Of a stretch of DNA of 64,000 nt, positions 27,877 through 37,232 are shown one piece after another. Position numbers and translations under genes: made by a program. Below the pieces are notes generated by a model that was not told the origin of the DNA, ran no database searches, and saw nothing but the letters and a program-made list of their open reading frames with translations. Source of the DNA: CAVTWH01 sp963850915. Lineage in GTDB: Bacteria; Actinomycetota; Actinomycetes; Mycobacteriales; Micromonosporaceae. The DNA is taken from the NCBI GenBank assembly GCA_963850915.1, contig CAWKND010000010.1:682001-746000 (forward strand), given 5' to 3'. How positions within the stretch are numbered: position 1 is the stretch's first letter; the number at the start of each line of letters is the position of its first letter.

Positions 27877-30800
27877 GTGAGTACCGTCATTGTCCGCCGG
27901 CGCCCGCGCCGGCCCGCGCCGGTCGTACCCGAGGGCGTCCTGGACGTACCGGCACCGCCCGAGATCGCCCAGGTGACCGCGTCCCGCTGGGGCCAGCTGC
28001 TGAGCCTGCTGCCGCTGCTGGCCGGCACGGTCGCCACCGCACTCCTCTTCGCCGGCCAGCACGGCGGCGTCTACGCCTACGTGGTCGGTGGCGTCTTCGG
28101 CGTCTCCTCGCTGGGCATGCTGGCCACCAACTTCGGCTCCGGCGGCGGGCAGCCGAAGAAGGCCGAGATGATGGCGGCCCGCCGGGAGTACCTGCGGCAC
28201 CTGGCCGCGCTGCGCCGGCGGATCCGGGACACCGCGGACCGGCAGCGGACCGGGCTGCACTACCGGCACCCCGAGCCGACCGCACTCTGGTCCACTGTGG
28301 ACAGCCACCGGCTGTGGGAGCGCCGGCCGGGCGACGCCGACTTCGGGGTGGTACGGGTCGGGCTGGGGCCGCAGAGCCTGGCGACCGAGTTGATCCCGCC
28401 GGTCAGCCGGCCGGCCGAGGAGCTGGAGCCGACCACGGCACGGGCGCTGCGCGCCTTCCTGGACACCTACGCCGTTGTCCCGGACCTGCCGGTCTCGGTG
28501 GCGGTACGCGGCTTCTCCCGGCTGTACGTACGCGGCCCACTCGACCCGGCGCGCGCGCTCGTCCGCGCCCTGCTCGCCCAGTTGACCGTCTTCCACGCAC
28601 CGGGCGAGGTGATCGTCGCCGTGGTGGCCGGCCCGGACCGGCGCCCCGACTGGGACTACCTGAAGTGGCTGCCGCACGCGCTGCACCCCGACCGGGTGGA
28701 CCGGCTCGGCCCACGCCGGCTGGTCGCCGGTACCGGGGTCGAGCTGGAAGAACTGCTCGGCGACCTGATCACCAACCGGCCGCGGTTCAGCCCGAGCGCC
28801 GAGGCCGGTGCCCCGCAGCTGGTGATCGTGCTGGACGGCGCGGACCTGACCGGCGCCCAGCACCTCACCGCCGACGGCGGCCTGCAGGGCGTGGCCCTGA
28901 TCGACCTGGACAGCCCGGCGCCGCGCCTGCTCGACCAGGCAACCCTCGCGCTCACCGTGGACGCGGCCGGCGGGCTGCGCGGTACGTCGGCGGATGACCG
29001 TACCGAGGTGGGGACGGCGGACCAGCTGCCGCTCTCGGTGGCCCAGGCACTCGCCCGGCAACTGGCGCCCCTGCGGCTGGCGGCCACCGGTACCCGGGCG
29101 GATGCCCCGCTCGCGGGTGACCTGGACCTGGCCGAGCTGCTGGGGATCGGCGATCCCGACCGGTACGAGGCGACCCGGGGCTGGGCACCGCGCCCCAACC
29201 GGGACCGGCTGCGTACCCCCATCGGGGCGGGTGCCGACGGGCACCCGGTGGAGCTGGACCTGAAGGAGTCGGCACAGGACGGGATGGGGCCGCACGGGCT
29301 GCTCATCGGGGCCACCGGATCGGGCAAGTCGGAGCTGCTGCGTACCCTCGTCCTCGGCCTCGCCGCCACCCACGACTCGCAGGCGCTCAACTTCGTCCTG
29401 GTCGACTTCAAGGGTGGCGCCACCTTCGCCTCGCTCGACCGGCTGCCGCACACCGCCGCCGTCATCACCAACCTGCACGACGAGCTGTCGCTGGTCGACC
29501 GGATGAGCGACGCGCTCAACGGCGAGCTGGTACGCCGCCAGGAGCTGCTGCGCAAGTCGGGCAACCTGGCTTCGCTGCGCGACTACGAGCGGGCCCGGCA
29601 GGCCGGTGCGGCGCTCGCGCCACTCCCCGTACTGCTCGTGGTCTGCGACGAGTTCTCCGAGCTGCTGTCCGAGAAGCCGGAGTTCATCGACAACTTCGTA
29701 CAGATCGGTCGGTTGGGGCGGTCGTTGGGGGTACACCTGCTGCTGGCTTCGCAGCGGCTGGAGGAGGGGCGGCTGCGCGGGCTGGACACCCACCTGTCCT
29801 ACCGGATCGGGCTGCGTACCTTCTCCGCGATGGAGTCCCGGGTGGTACTCGGCGTGCCGGACGCGTACGAGCTGCCGCGTACGCCCGGCCACGGGTACCT
29901 GCGCTTCGGTACCGAGCCGCTGGTGCGCTTCAAGGCCGCGTACGTCTCCGGCCCGTACCGCCGCCCCGGCTCCGGGAGCGCCACCAGTGACGGCCTGCCC
30001 GGCGGCCCGCAGGTGCTGGAGTACGCCACCGCCGAACTGCGGCTCCCGCCGGCACCGGCCGCGCCGGAGAACAAACCGGCCGTCGTCAGCGTCACCAGCC
30101 CGAGCCTGCTGGACCGGATGGTGGACCGGCTGGCGGGTGCCGGGGCACCGGCGCACCAGGTGTGGCTGCCGCCGCTGTCCCGCCCGGCCCACCTGGACGA
30201 GCTGCTCGGCCCGCTGGCCACCGATCCGGCACGCGGGTACGGCGTGGTCGGGCCGCACCTGCGCGGCGCCCTGCGCGTCCCGGTCGCCTTGCTGGACAAG
30301 CCTTTCGAGCAGCGCCGGGACCTGCTCTGGCTGGCGCTGGACGGGTCGGCCGGGCACGTGGCCATCGCCGGCGCGCCGCGCAGCGGCAAGTCCAGCCTGC
30401 TGCGCACGATCATCACCAGCGCAGCGCTCACCCACACCCCACGCGAGGCACAGTTCTACTGCCTCGACTTCGGCGGCGGGGCGCTGGCCGGGCTGCGCGA
30501 GCTGCCACACGTCGGCGGGGTGGCCGGCCGGCTGGACACCGCCGCGGTACGCCGCACGGTGGGTGAGGTGGCGGCGCTGTTGACCGCCCGCGAGCGGCAC
30601 TTCGCCAGCGCTGGCGTGGAGTCGATCGCGGCGTACCGGCAGCGCGGGTACCCGGGCGACCCGTACGGCGAGGTGTTCCTGGTGGTGGACGGCTGGGGCA
30701 CTGTGCGGACCGAGTACGAGGATGTCGAGCCGGCGCTGGTCGACATCGCCACCCGGGGGCTGGCCTACGGGGTACACGTGCTGGCCAGCGGGAGCCGGTG

Positions 30801-31803
30801 GCTGGACTTCCGGCCGGTGGTACGCGACCTGTTCGGTACCAAACTTGAGCTGCGGCTGGGCGACACCGCCGACTCGCTGGTCACCCGCAAGGCGGCCGGG
30901 AACGTGCCGGCCGGTACCCCCGGGCGGGGTCTCACCCCGGACGGCCTGCACCTGCTCACCGCGCTGCCATCCACCGCGGCGGCCGAGCCGGGCGAGCTTG
31001 TCAAGATCATCGCGGCCGGCTGGTCCGGACCGCCCGCGCCGCCGGTCCGGCTGCTCCCGGACGAGCTGCCCTACCCCGAGCTGGTCACGCTGGCCGGCCA
31101 GCAGTCGCCGCTGCACCTGCCGCTCGGCGTGGTCGAGGACGACCTCAGCCCGGTCGGCGCCGACTTCGCCGCCGACCCGCACCTGCTGATCTTCGGCGAC
31201 CCGGGCAGCGGCAAGTCGTCGCTGCTGCGCTCGCTGGCCGCCTCGATCGTCCGGCAGTGCAGCCCGGAGCAGGCCCGGATCATCCTGATCGACCACCGGC
31301 GCAGCCTGCTCGAGGCGATCACCACCGAACACCTCATCGGGTACGGGTCGGGCGCCGCCGAGACGCAGGAGCTGATCGACTCGGCCGTCGGGTACCTGCA
31401 CCGCCGGCTGCCCGGCCCCGACGTGACGGCCCAGCAGTTGCGCGACCGCTCGTGGTGGACCGGGCCGGAGTGCTTCGTGCTGGTCGACGACTACGACCAG
31501 GTCGCCAGCGGCTCCACCAACCCGCTCGCCGGGCTGCTGGAGTTCCTGGCCCAGGCCAAGGACACCGGCCTGCACCTGGTCATCGCCCGGCGCAGCGGCG
31601 GCGCCGCGCGGTCGCTCTACGAACCGGTGATCCAGCGGCTGCGCGAACTCAGTACCCCCGGCATTCTGCTGTCGGGCGACCGGGACGAGGGGGTACTGCT
31701 CGGCGACGTCCGGCCGCGGCCGCTGCCACCGGGGCGCGGGGTTCTGGTGAACCGGCGTACCGGTACGCGGCTCGTGCAGCTCGGGCATCTGCCACCTGAG
31801 TAA
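27877..31803 (+). CDS. eccC: Type VII secretion ATPase EccC (EccCa-EccCb fused)
   Basis: EccC powers ESX secretion and recognises substrates. From GTG 27877, behind GAGGGGAGG, it has 1,308 residues. Two membrane segments lie near residues 40-85 and three FtsK/SpoIIIE ATPase domains follow, with P-loops GATGSGKSE (about 477), GAPRSGKSS (about 831) and GDPGSGKSS (about 1106). Walker B-like segments are LLVVCDEFSELL, VFLVVDGWG and CFVLVDDYDQ; the second and third lack the usual DE pair, fitting their known lower activity. The single-chain form is standard outside ESX-1 of mycobacteria. Confidence 0.95.
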   Translation: MSTVIVRRRPRRPAPVVPEGVLDVPAPPEIAQVTASRWGQLLSLLPLLAGTVATALLFAGQHGGVYAYVVGGVFGVSSLGMLATNFGSGGGQPKKAEMMAARREYLRHLAALRRRIRDTADRQRTGLHYRHPEPTALWSTVDSHRLWERRPGDADFGVVRVGLGPQSLATELIPPVSRPAEELEPTTARALRAFLDTYAVVPDLPVSVAVRGFSRLYVRGPLDPARALVRALLAQLTVFHAPGEVIVAVVAGPDRRPDWDYLKWLPHALHPDRVDRLGPRRLVAGTGVELEELLGDLITNRPRFSPSAEAGAPQLVIVLDGADLTGAQHLTADGGLQGVALIDLDSPAPRLLDQATLALTVDAAGGLRGTSADDRTEVGTADQLPLSVAQALARQLAPLRLAATGTRADAPLAGDLDLAELLGIGDPDRYEATRGWAPRPNRDRLRTPIGAGADGHPVELDLKESAQDGMGPHGLLIGATGSGKSELLRTLVLGLAATHDSQALNFVLVDFKGGATFASLDRLPHTAAVITNLHDELSLVDRMSDALNGELVRRQELLRKSGNLASLRDYERARQAGAALAPLPVLLVVCDEFSELLSEKPEFIDNFVQIGRLGRSLGVHLLLASQRLEEGRLRGLDTHLSYRIGLRTFSAMESRVVLGVPDAYELPRTPGHGYLRFGTEPLVRFKAAYVSGPYRRPGSGSATSDGLPGGPQVLEYATAELRLPPAPAAPENKPAVVSVTSPSLLDRMVDRLAGAGAPAHQVWLPPLSRPAHLDELLGPLATDPARGYGVVGPHLRGALRVPVALLDKPFEQRRDLLWLALDGSAGHVAIAGAPRSGKSSLLRTIITSAALTHTPREAQFYCLDFGGGALAGLRELPHVGGVAGRLDTAAVRRTVGEVAALLTARERHFASAGVESIAAYRQRGYPGDPYGEVFLVVDGWGTVRTEYEDVEPALVDIATRGLAYGVHVLASGSRWLDFRPVVRDLFGTKLELRLGDTADSLVTRKAAGNVPAGTPGRGLTPDGLHLLTALPSTAAAEPGELVKIIAAGWSGPPAPPVRLLPDELPYPELVTLAGQQSPLHLPLGVVEDDLSPVGADFAADPHLLIFGDPGSGKSSLLRSLAASIVRQCSPEQARIILIDHRRSLLEAITTEHLIGYGSGAAETQELIDSAVGYLHRRLPGPDVTAQQLRDRSWWTGPECFVLVDDYDQVASGSTNPLAGLLEFLAQAKDTGLHLVIARRSGGAARSLYEPVIQRLRELSTPGILLSGDRDEGVLLGDVRPRPLPPGRGVLVNRRTGTRLVQLGHLPPE

Positions 31804-31876
31804 CACCGGCTGCCCCGGCTGGCTGCCGGCTCTGAAAGTCTGCTGGGTTGCCGGCGCTGGCCGCGCGGCGGCGAGG

Positions 31877-33070
31877 TCAGCCGGCGGCGCAGGTGCCGGT
31901 GGAGACCGAGTCGGTGGCGTCCTGGCCCTCGTCGGCGACCGGCTGCACCTCGGCGAGGGTGAGCGCGAAGCCGATGTCGTCGTTGTCGGCGGCGGCCGCG
32001 AAGATCACGCCAAGTACCGCACCCTTGGTGTCCAGCAGCGGACCGCCCGAGTTTCCGTTGCGTACCAAGCCACGCAGCGTGTATACGTCGCGGGTCACGG
32101 TCTTGTCCTCGTAGATGTTCGGGCCCCGGATCGGCCCCGAGTCGCGTACCCGCGCCGACTGGGCGTCGAAGCCGCCGTCCAGTGGGTAGCCGAGGATGAT
32201 CGCGTCGTCGCCACTACTGGCTGCCGTGCCACTGAACGACAGCAGCGGACCGGTCAGGTCGGGTACGTAGACGACCGCGAGATCGGTCTGCGGGTCGTAC
32301 GCCACCACCCGACCCCGGTGCGTGTCGCCGTTCTGCTCAACGCTCAGCGCGCCCTTGGTACCCGCCACCACGTGCGCGTTGGTGAGTACGTGCTGCGGGG
32401 CGTACAGGAAGCCGGAGCCCTCGATCATCCGGTTGCACGAGGCGGCCGTCCCCCTGATCTTCACCACCGAGCCCTGCGCCTGCTGTACCACCGCCGAGCT
32501 GGCCAGCGCGCTGTCCGGCGGGTCCACCTGCTTGACCTTGGTCGGGTTCAGGTTGCCGAAGACGTCGGGAAAGCCACGGGTGTCGACCGTCTGGCGCAGC
32601 GCCTCGGAGAGCTCCTCGGCCTTGTCCGGCATCACCGCGTCGACCCCGTGCAGGATCGCGCTGTGCCGGATCGAGCTGGCCAGCGGCTGGTACGGCGCGG
32701 AGCCCAGTGGCGCGGCGACCAGCCAGGCGACCACCAGCAGCGCCACCACCGAGACGATCGAGCCGCCCACGTCGTCGAAGCGGCGGCCACTCCGGCTATG
32801 GATGGCGGAACGGATCTTCGCACCACCCCAGCCGGCCACCGCCTGCCCGGCGATGGCCAGACCGAAGACTGTGCCCAGGGCGAGCACGATGCGTACCGGC
32901 GCGGAGTGCGAGTGGCCGGCCAGCCACGGGCCGAGCTGCAGGCCCAGTGCGGCGCCGAGGAAGAAGCCGGCAAAGGAGAGCAGGCCGACGAAGAAGCCTT
33001 GCCGGTACCCGTTCACCGCGAAGACGACGATGAGTACCAGGAGGAGGAGGTCGACCACGCTGCCGTACAC
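31877..33070 (-). CDS. marP: MarP-type membrane serine protease (CvpA + trypsin-like)
   Basis: The 397-residue protein begins with a four-helix CvpA-like membrane domain (about 1-160) and carries an outer trypsin-like protease with His in TNAHVV (near 232), Asp in TDLAVV (near 262) and Ser in GNSGGPL (near 341). In M. tuberculosis MarP (Rv3671c) protects against acid by activating a peptidoglycan hydrolase. GTG 33070 is five bases after the nudix stop. The order nth, thioredoxin-like, nudix, marP matches Rv3674c-Rv3671c and supports the call. Confidence 0.92.
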   Translation of the reverse strand: MYGSVVDLLLLVLIVVFAVNGYRQGFFVGLLSFAGFFLGAALGLQLGPWLAGHSHSAPVRIVLALGTVFGLAIAGQAVAGWGGAKIRSAIHSRSGRRFDDVGGSIVSVVALLVVAWLVAAPLGSAPYQPLASSIRHSAILHGVDAVMPDKAEELSEALRQTVDTRGFPDVFGNLNPTKVKQVDPPDSALASSAVVQQAQGSVVKIRGTAASCNRMIEGSGFLYAPQHVLTNAHVVAGTKGALSVEQNGDTHRGRVVAYDPQTDLAVVYVPDLTGPLLSFSGTAASSGDDAIILGYPLDGGFDAQSARVRDSGPIRGPNIYEDKTVTRDVYTLRGLVRNGNSGGPLLDTKGAVLGVIFAAAADNDDIGFALTLAEVQPVADEGQDATDSVSTGTCAAG

Positions 33071-33075
33071 CTCGC

Positions 33076-33864
33076 CTAGGGTACGGGTTGATCGCCCTCG
33101 ACCGGCAACGGTAGAGCGGGTGCCTGCTCATCCCACGGACGGTGCCAGCCGCCCAACCGAAGGACAGCGTCGAGTACCCCCGCGGTGAAGCCCCAGACGA
33201 GCATCTGCCGTACCCGGAACGCCGAACCTACGTAGCCACTGGGGTGCCGTACCCGTACCCGGTTCGCCGGGTCCACCAGCTCCGCCACCGGTACCCGGGC
33301 CACCGCCGCGACTTCGGCCGGGTCCTGCGGGCGTACCGGATGCGGCGCCCGCCACCACGCCACGACGGGGGTGACCATGAACCCGCTCACCGGAATCCAC
33401 AGTGGCGGCAGCGTGGCGAGTACTTCCACGCTGGCCGGGTCGAGCCCGACCTCCTCGTTGGCCTCGCGCAGCGCTGTTCCAGCCGGTCCCTCATCCCCCG
33501 GATCGGCCGCGCCGCCGGGGAAGGCCGGCTGGCCGGCGTGGGTACGCATGTCCGGTGCCCGCTGCAGGATCAGCACGTCCGGCTCGCCGGTGCGCCCCGG
33601 GGTGGGCCGCTCCTCACCCAGCAGGATCAGTACCGCACTGGCCCGCCCGCCCCGCTCCGGTACCGGCAGCCGACTGAAGTCCTCCCGGCGCGAGCCGGCG
33701 ATGTTGGCCAGCAGCGGCTGCCACCACCCGGGCAGCTCCTCGACCCGCTCGCCGGCCAGCAGCAGCGGCCCTGGCTCCGGCTCCCACAGCGGGCTCTTCT
33801 GCCGGCCGGGGACCGGTTGGTTGCGGACATCGGTTGGTAGCGGGTTGGACTCCGGTGTCGTCAT
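33076..33864 (-). CDS. NUDIX hydrolase, coenzyme A pyrophosphatase type
   Basis: The Nudix box is complete: GGAADPGDEG followed by GTALREANEEVGL, preceded by RTHAGQPAFPGG, the form seen in CoA pyrophosphatases. The enzyme probably cleaves CoA or related nucleoside diphosphate derivatives. The protein has 262 residues from ATG 33864, which overlaps the thioredoxin-like stop as ATGA. It equals the position of Rv3672c in M. tuberculosis. Confidence 0.9.
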   Translation of the reverse strand: MTTPESNPLPTDVRNQPVPGRQKSPLWEPEPGPLLLAGERVEELPGWWQPLLANIAGSRREDFSRLPVPERGGRASAVLILLGEERPTPGRTGEPDVLILQRAPDMRTHAGQPAFPGGAADPGDEGPAGTALREANEEVGLDPASVEVLATLPPLWIPVSGFMVTPVVAWWRAPHPVRPQDPAEVAAVARVPVAELVDPANRVRVRHPSGYVGSAFRVRQMLVWGFTAGVLDAVLRLGGWHRPWDEQAPALPLPVEGDQPVP

Positions 33865-34457
33865 CGTGGGCTCAGGTAGGTAGCCGTGAGTTCGGCCAGC
33901 CGCTGCGGGGTGAGCGGAGTGCCCTCGTTGTAGACGTAGCGCAGGCCGCCGTTGGCGTCGACGAACAGGGTGGCCGGCAGCATGCTGCGACCGAGCGCGT
34001 TGAGCAGCGACTTCGACGGGTCGGCGAGCATCGGGTAGGTCAGCGCCTTGTCCTCGATGGTGGAGCTGGCCGCGCGTGTGGTGTCGGCGGTGTCCACCCC
34101 CAGTACGGTCACCCCGTGGGCGGCCGCGAGTTGCTGGGCCGCGAACTGCTGGATGGCCGGGAGTTCGGCCCGGCACGGCGTACACCACGACGCCCACAGG
34201 TTGATCACGGCCGGCCGGCCGAGCGTGGCCAGGTGTACGGTCGCGCCGCCGTCGAGGCAGGGCAGCGAGATGTCCGGCATCGCCACCGCGCCGGGCGCCG
34301 GGCTGCCAGCACCGGACGCGCCGGGCGCCGGCGAAGCCGGGAGTAGGCAGGACGGACCGGTCGAGTGCGCTGTCGAGCTTCCGGTGCACGCGGTGAGCGA
34401 TCCGACCGAGAAGACGGCCAGAGCCAGCACGGCGAGCAGTGGGAACTTCCGGGTCAC
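33861..34457 (-). CDS. TlpA/ResA-like thioredoxin lipoprotein
   Basis: This 198-residue protein has a lipoprotein signal with lipobox-like SLTAC and a thioredoxin fold with the redox pair in ASWCTPCR, plus MLPATLFVDANG (cis-Pro region). It acts outside the membrane on disulfides. GTG 34457 overlaps the nth stop as GTGA, and its own stop overlaps the nudix ATG. The longer upstream frame to 35087 is the antisense/shifted shadow of nth. Confidence 0.9.
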   Translation of the reverse strand: MTRKFPLLAVLALAVFSVGSLTACTGSSTAHSTGPSCLLPASPAPGASGAGSPAPGAVAMPDISLPCLDGGATVHLATLGRPAVINLWASWCTPCRAELPAIQQFAAQQLAAAHGVTVLGVDTADTTRAASSTIEDKALTYPMLADPSKSLLNALGRSMLPATLFVDANGGLRYVYNEGTPLTPQRLAELTATYLSPR

Positions 34458-35227
34458 GGGGCGTCCGCGTTGGCTGCCGCGACGAGGATCGCCGGGGGCG
34501 GGATCGGCGCACCGGCCAACTCGGCGAGTTCGGCGGCGCGCGGGCCCTTCAGCAGTTTGGCGGCGGTGGCCGGGTCGGTCGGGCCGGTGCCGTAGGCGGG
34601 GCAGAGCTTGGCGAGGGTACAGGCGCCGCAGGCCGGCTTCTTGGCGTGGCACACGCGCCGGCCGTGGAAGATGATCCGGTGACTGAACATCGTCCAGTCG
34701 CGCTTCTCGATCAACGTGGCGATGAACGACTCGATCTTCACGGGATCGGTCTCGGCGGTCCAGCCGAAGCGGTGTACCAGTCGCTGGAAGTGCGTGTCGA
34801 CGGTGAGCCCCGGTACGCCGAAGGCGTTGCCCAGGATCACGTTGGCGGTCTTCCGCCCGATCCCCGGCAGGCTCACCAGATCGACCAGGCGGCCGGGTAC
34901 CTCCCCGTCGTACCGTTCGATCAAAGCCTGTCCCAGCTTGATCAGTGAGTCGGTCTTGTTCCGGAAGAAGCCGGTGGGGCGGAGGATCTCCTCCATCTCG
35001 GCCCGGTCGGCGGCCGCGTAGTCGGCCGCCGTGGGCCAGCGCGCGAAGACCTTGGGGGTGACCTCGTTGACCTTCTTGTCCGTGCACTGCGCGGACAGGA
35101 TGGTGGCCACCGCCAGCTCCAGCGGCGTGGTGAAGTCAAGCTCGCAGTGCGCGTCCGGGTGGATCTCGGCGAGCAGCCGGGCGATCTTCCGGGCCCGGCG
35201 CTTGAGCCCGATCTCAGTCTCTACCAC
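34454..35227 (-). CDS. nth: Endonuclease III (DNA glycosylase/AP lyase)
   Basis: Nth removes oxidised pyrimidines and nicks abasic sites. Helix-hairpin-helix LPGIGRKTANVIL contains the catalytic Lys, VDTHFQRL the catalytic Asp, and the C-terminus the 4Fe-4S cysteines (CHAKKPACGACTLAKLC, pattern C-x6-C-x2-C-x5-C). Starting at GTG 35227 (VVETEIGLKRRARKI) gives 257 residues, near the family norm; a start at 35374 would add an atypical tail. It is the first gene of the nth-tlpA-nudix-marP operon. Confidence 0.93.
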   Translation of the reverse strand: MVETEIGLKRRARKIARLLAEIHPDAHCELDFTTPLELAVATILSAQCTDKKVNEVTPKVFARWPTAADYAAADRAEMEEILRPTGFFRNKTDSLIKLGQALIERYDGEVPGRLVDLVSLPGIGRKTANVILGNAFGVPGLTVDTHFQRLVHRFGWTAETDPVKIESFIATLIEKRDWTMFSHRIIFHGRRVCHAKKPACGACTLAKLCPAYGTGPTDPATAAKLLKGPRAAELAELAGAPIPPPAILVAAANADAP

Positions 35228-35348
35228 GGTTCCCGAGCCTACGTCCCCGGTCCGACACCCGGCACCGCCCGCCGCCGCCTGCCCAAGAGGTAGGCGATTG
35301 GTTAGCATGACTGGGGAGCAGCAGTGGGGTTCCCGAGGAGGTGGATTC

Positions 35349-35894
35349 ATGACCGTCACGGCGCTCAGCGTCACGCGTGAGTTGGTGGAGCGGCTGTCCG
35401 CCGAGCATCCCGAGTTCCGCTATGAGATCACGGCGCATGGACTTGTGCAGATGGACTTGACCCCGCCGCTCAACGAACACGCCAGTCTCGTCGTGGACCT
35501 GACCGGCTGGCTGGTCGCCCGCTATGGCCGTGGCCGAGCCGCCACCGAGGTTGGCATCTCCACCAGCCCCAGCGATCCGGAGCCGTACCGGCAGGTGGAC
35601 GTAGCGTTGTTCCGGACAAAGGCCCCCCATGGTGTGCGCTACAACGATCCGGCGACGGTCGCTCTGGTCGTCGAGGTGCTGTCCCACAGCACCGAAAACG
35701 TTGACAAGATCGACAAGTTCCACGAGTTCGCGGCGGTAGGCATCGGCCACTACTGGATCGCCGATCCGCAGCTCGACACGGTGACCATGTGGCGGCTTAC
35801 CCCCACCGGGTACGCCCCCGTGGCTGGCCCGGTACCTGTTGATGATGTCCTGGCGAGTGACCCGGAAGCCTGGCTGTACCTGGAGCCCGCGTAG
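35349..35894 (+). CDS. Uma2-family putative restriction-type endonuclease
   Basis: This 181-residue protein starts at ATG 35349 behind GAGGAGGTGG. The Uma2 (DUF820) PD-(D/E)xK-like core is visible as YRQVDVALFR (Asp) and ALVVEVLSHST (Glu), then KIDKFHEFAAVGIGHYWIADP with the family Lys. Uma2 proteins are very numerous in cyanobacteria and actinobacteria with no settled role. It stands alone between nth and the capA-like gene, outside the known Rv3671c-Rv3683 order. Confidence 0.88.
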   Translation: MTVTALSVTRELVERLSAEHPEFRYEITAHGLVQMDLTPPLNEHASLVVDLTGWLVARYGRGRAATEVGISTSPSDPEPYRQVDVALFRTKAPHGVRYNDPATVALVVEVLSHSTENVDKIDKFHEFAAVGIGHYWIADPQLDTVTMWRLTPTGYAPVAGPVPVDDVLASDPEAWLYLEPA

Positions 35895-35912
35895 GGATCC
35901 GCGCAAGCTGGA

Positions 35913-37184
35913 TCAGGCTGACGGTGGGGTGATCGTGCCGTCGTCGGCGATTGTGGGGCCGGTCTTCGGGAAGTCGGCCTTGGTGAGCGAGCGCACCTGG
36001 GCGATGGCCCGCTGCTTCGGGTCCATCTTCGGCAGACCCGGGTCGACCATCGAGGTACCGATCAGCTTGGCGCCCAGGAACGAGCCGTCCCGGCCCAGCG
36101 TCACGTGCAGTACGCCGGAGATGCCCAGTACCCCGTCGGTGTCCAGGGCGTGGTACCCGGCGAAGTTGCCCATGCTGTAGTCGATCAACTTGGACTTGTA
36201 GAACTCCATGCCGCGCATCACGTGCGGGCCCTGGAGTACCACCAGATCTGCCCCGGCATCGACCACCGCGTGCGAGAAGGCGATTGAATCGCCCCGGTTC
36301 TCGCCGAGGAAGTACTCGGTGCCCGGCTTCACGTGGGTCTTGTCCGACCCCTCGGCGCCGACGTGCGCGGTCACGATGACCACGTCGGCCTTCTGCTTGG
36401 CCTGCTTGACCAGGTCAGCCGCGGCCGGGATGTTGTTCAGGTTGTTGGACCAGGCGTACGGCGAGAAGCCGATCATGGCCACCTTGATCCCCTTGACGGT
36501 GACCACCGGGATCAGCCCGGGCGGGCCGGTGTAGGTGATGCCGAGCGCTTCCAGCGTCGTCTCGGTGCTCTTCATTCCGGTCGGGCCGAAGTCGTTGGCG
36601 TGGTTGTTGGCCATCCCGAGGATGCCGAAGCCGGCGTCTTTCAGCGCCTGCGCGCAGGCCGGCGGCGCCCGGAAGGCGTGGCAGGTGCTGTGGTTGTTAC
36701 CGCACTTGTTGACCCCGGTGTCGTTGGTGACCGCCTCCTCCAGGTTGGCGAACTGCAGGTCGGCGGTGAGCGCGCTCTGTACGTCGTCGAAGAAGCCCTT
36801 GGCGTTGTTCGCGGGTACCGCGGGGGCGGCGGCGACCACCGTGTCACCGACGGCGGAGAAGGTGAACGAGTCGCTGCCGGCCGGGGCGGAGCCCGCAGCG
36901 GACTTGGCGGCCGGGGTCGGCGCCGGCGCACCGGTACCGACGGTCGCGGTCGGCGCTTTGCGCTGGCTCACGTAGAACGCGGTGGCCAGTACGGACAGGC
37001 CGCCGAGCAGGACGACCACGGCGAGTACGAGCAGGGTGGTACGCCCCTTGCGCTTGGCTGGCCGGCGTACCGGCTCGTCGTCGACAACGCGCGACGTGTA
37101 GTAGGAGTCCCGCCGGTCGCCCGAGGAGCTGGTGGGCTGGTACGGCGGGCGCCGCTCGGGCATGCGGTCACCGGGGTAGCTCAT
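35913..37184 (-). CDS. CapA/PgsA-family metallophosphatase-like membrane protein
   Basis: The 423-residue protein has a basic, Pro/Arg-rich cytoplasmic head, one membrane segment (TLLVLAVVVLLGGLSVLATAF, about 50-70) and an outer calcineurin-like CapA domain: FSAVGDTVVA, FANLEEAVT, MANNHANDFGPTG, IVTAHVGAEG and LQGPHVMRGMEFYKSKLIDY. CapA homologues are tied to poly-gamma-glutamate or surface polymer handling, but no capB/capC neighbours exist here. The substrate is unknown. Confidence 0.88.
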   Translation of the reverse strand: MSYPGDRMPERRPPYQPTSSSGDRRDSYYTSRVVDDEPVRRPAKRKGRTTLLVLAVVVLLGGLSVLATAFYVSQRKAPTATVGTGAPAPTPAAKSAAGSAPAGSDSFTFSAVGDTVVAAAPAVPANNAKGFFDDVQSALTADLQFANLEEAVTNDTGVNKCGNNHSTCHAFRAPPACAQALKDAGFGILGMANNHANDFGPTGMKSTETTLEALGITYTGPPGLIPVVTVKGIKVAMIGFSPYAWSNNLNNIPAAADLVKQAKQKADVVIVTAHVGAEGSDKTHVKPGTEYFLGENRGDSIAFSHAVVDAGADLVVLQGPHVMRGMEFYKSKLIDYSMGNFAGYHALDTDGVLGISGVLHVTLGRDGSFLGAKLIGTSMVDPGLPKMDPKQRAIAQVRSLTKADFPKTGPTIADDGTITPPSA

Positions 37185-37232
37185 CGGGGGGAGTCCAGAG
37201 GGGTCGGGGGCGTTCGAGGGGTACCCGGCACC

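Noticed and set aside
27844..31806. Open minus-strand frame of 1,320 codons antisense to eccC
   Set aside because: It mirrors the third-codon GC bias of eccC, has no domain motif and is Arg/Gln/Val-rich; eccC has three perfect P-loops.
33864..34512. Upstream extension of the nudix frame
   Set aside because: The extension overlaps the thioredoxin-like gene in another frame and is Arg-rich; ATG 33864 in the ATGA overlap is the natural start.
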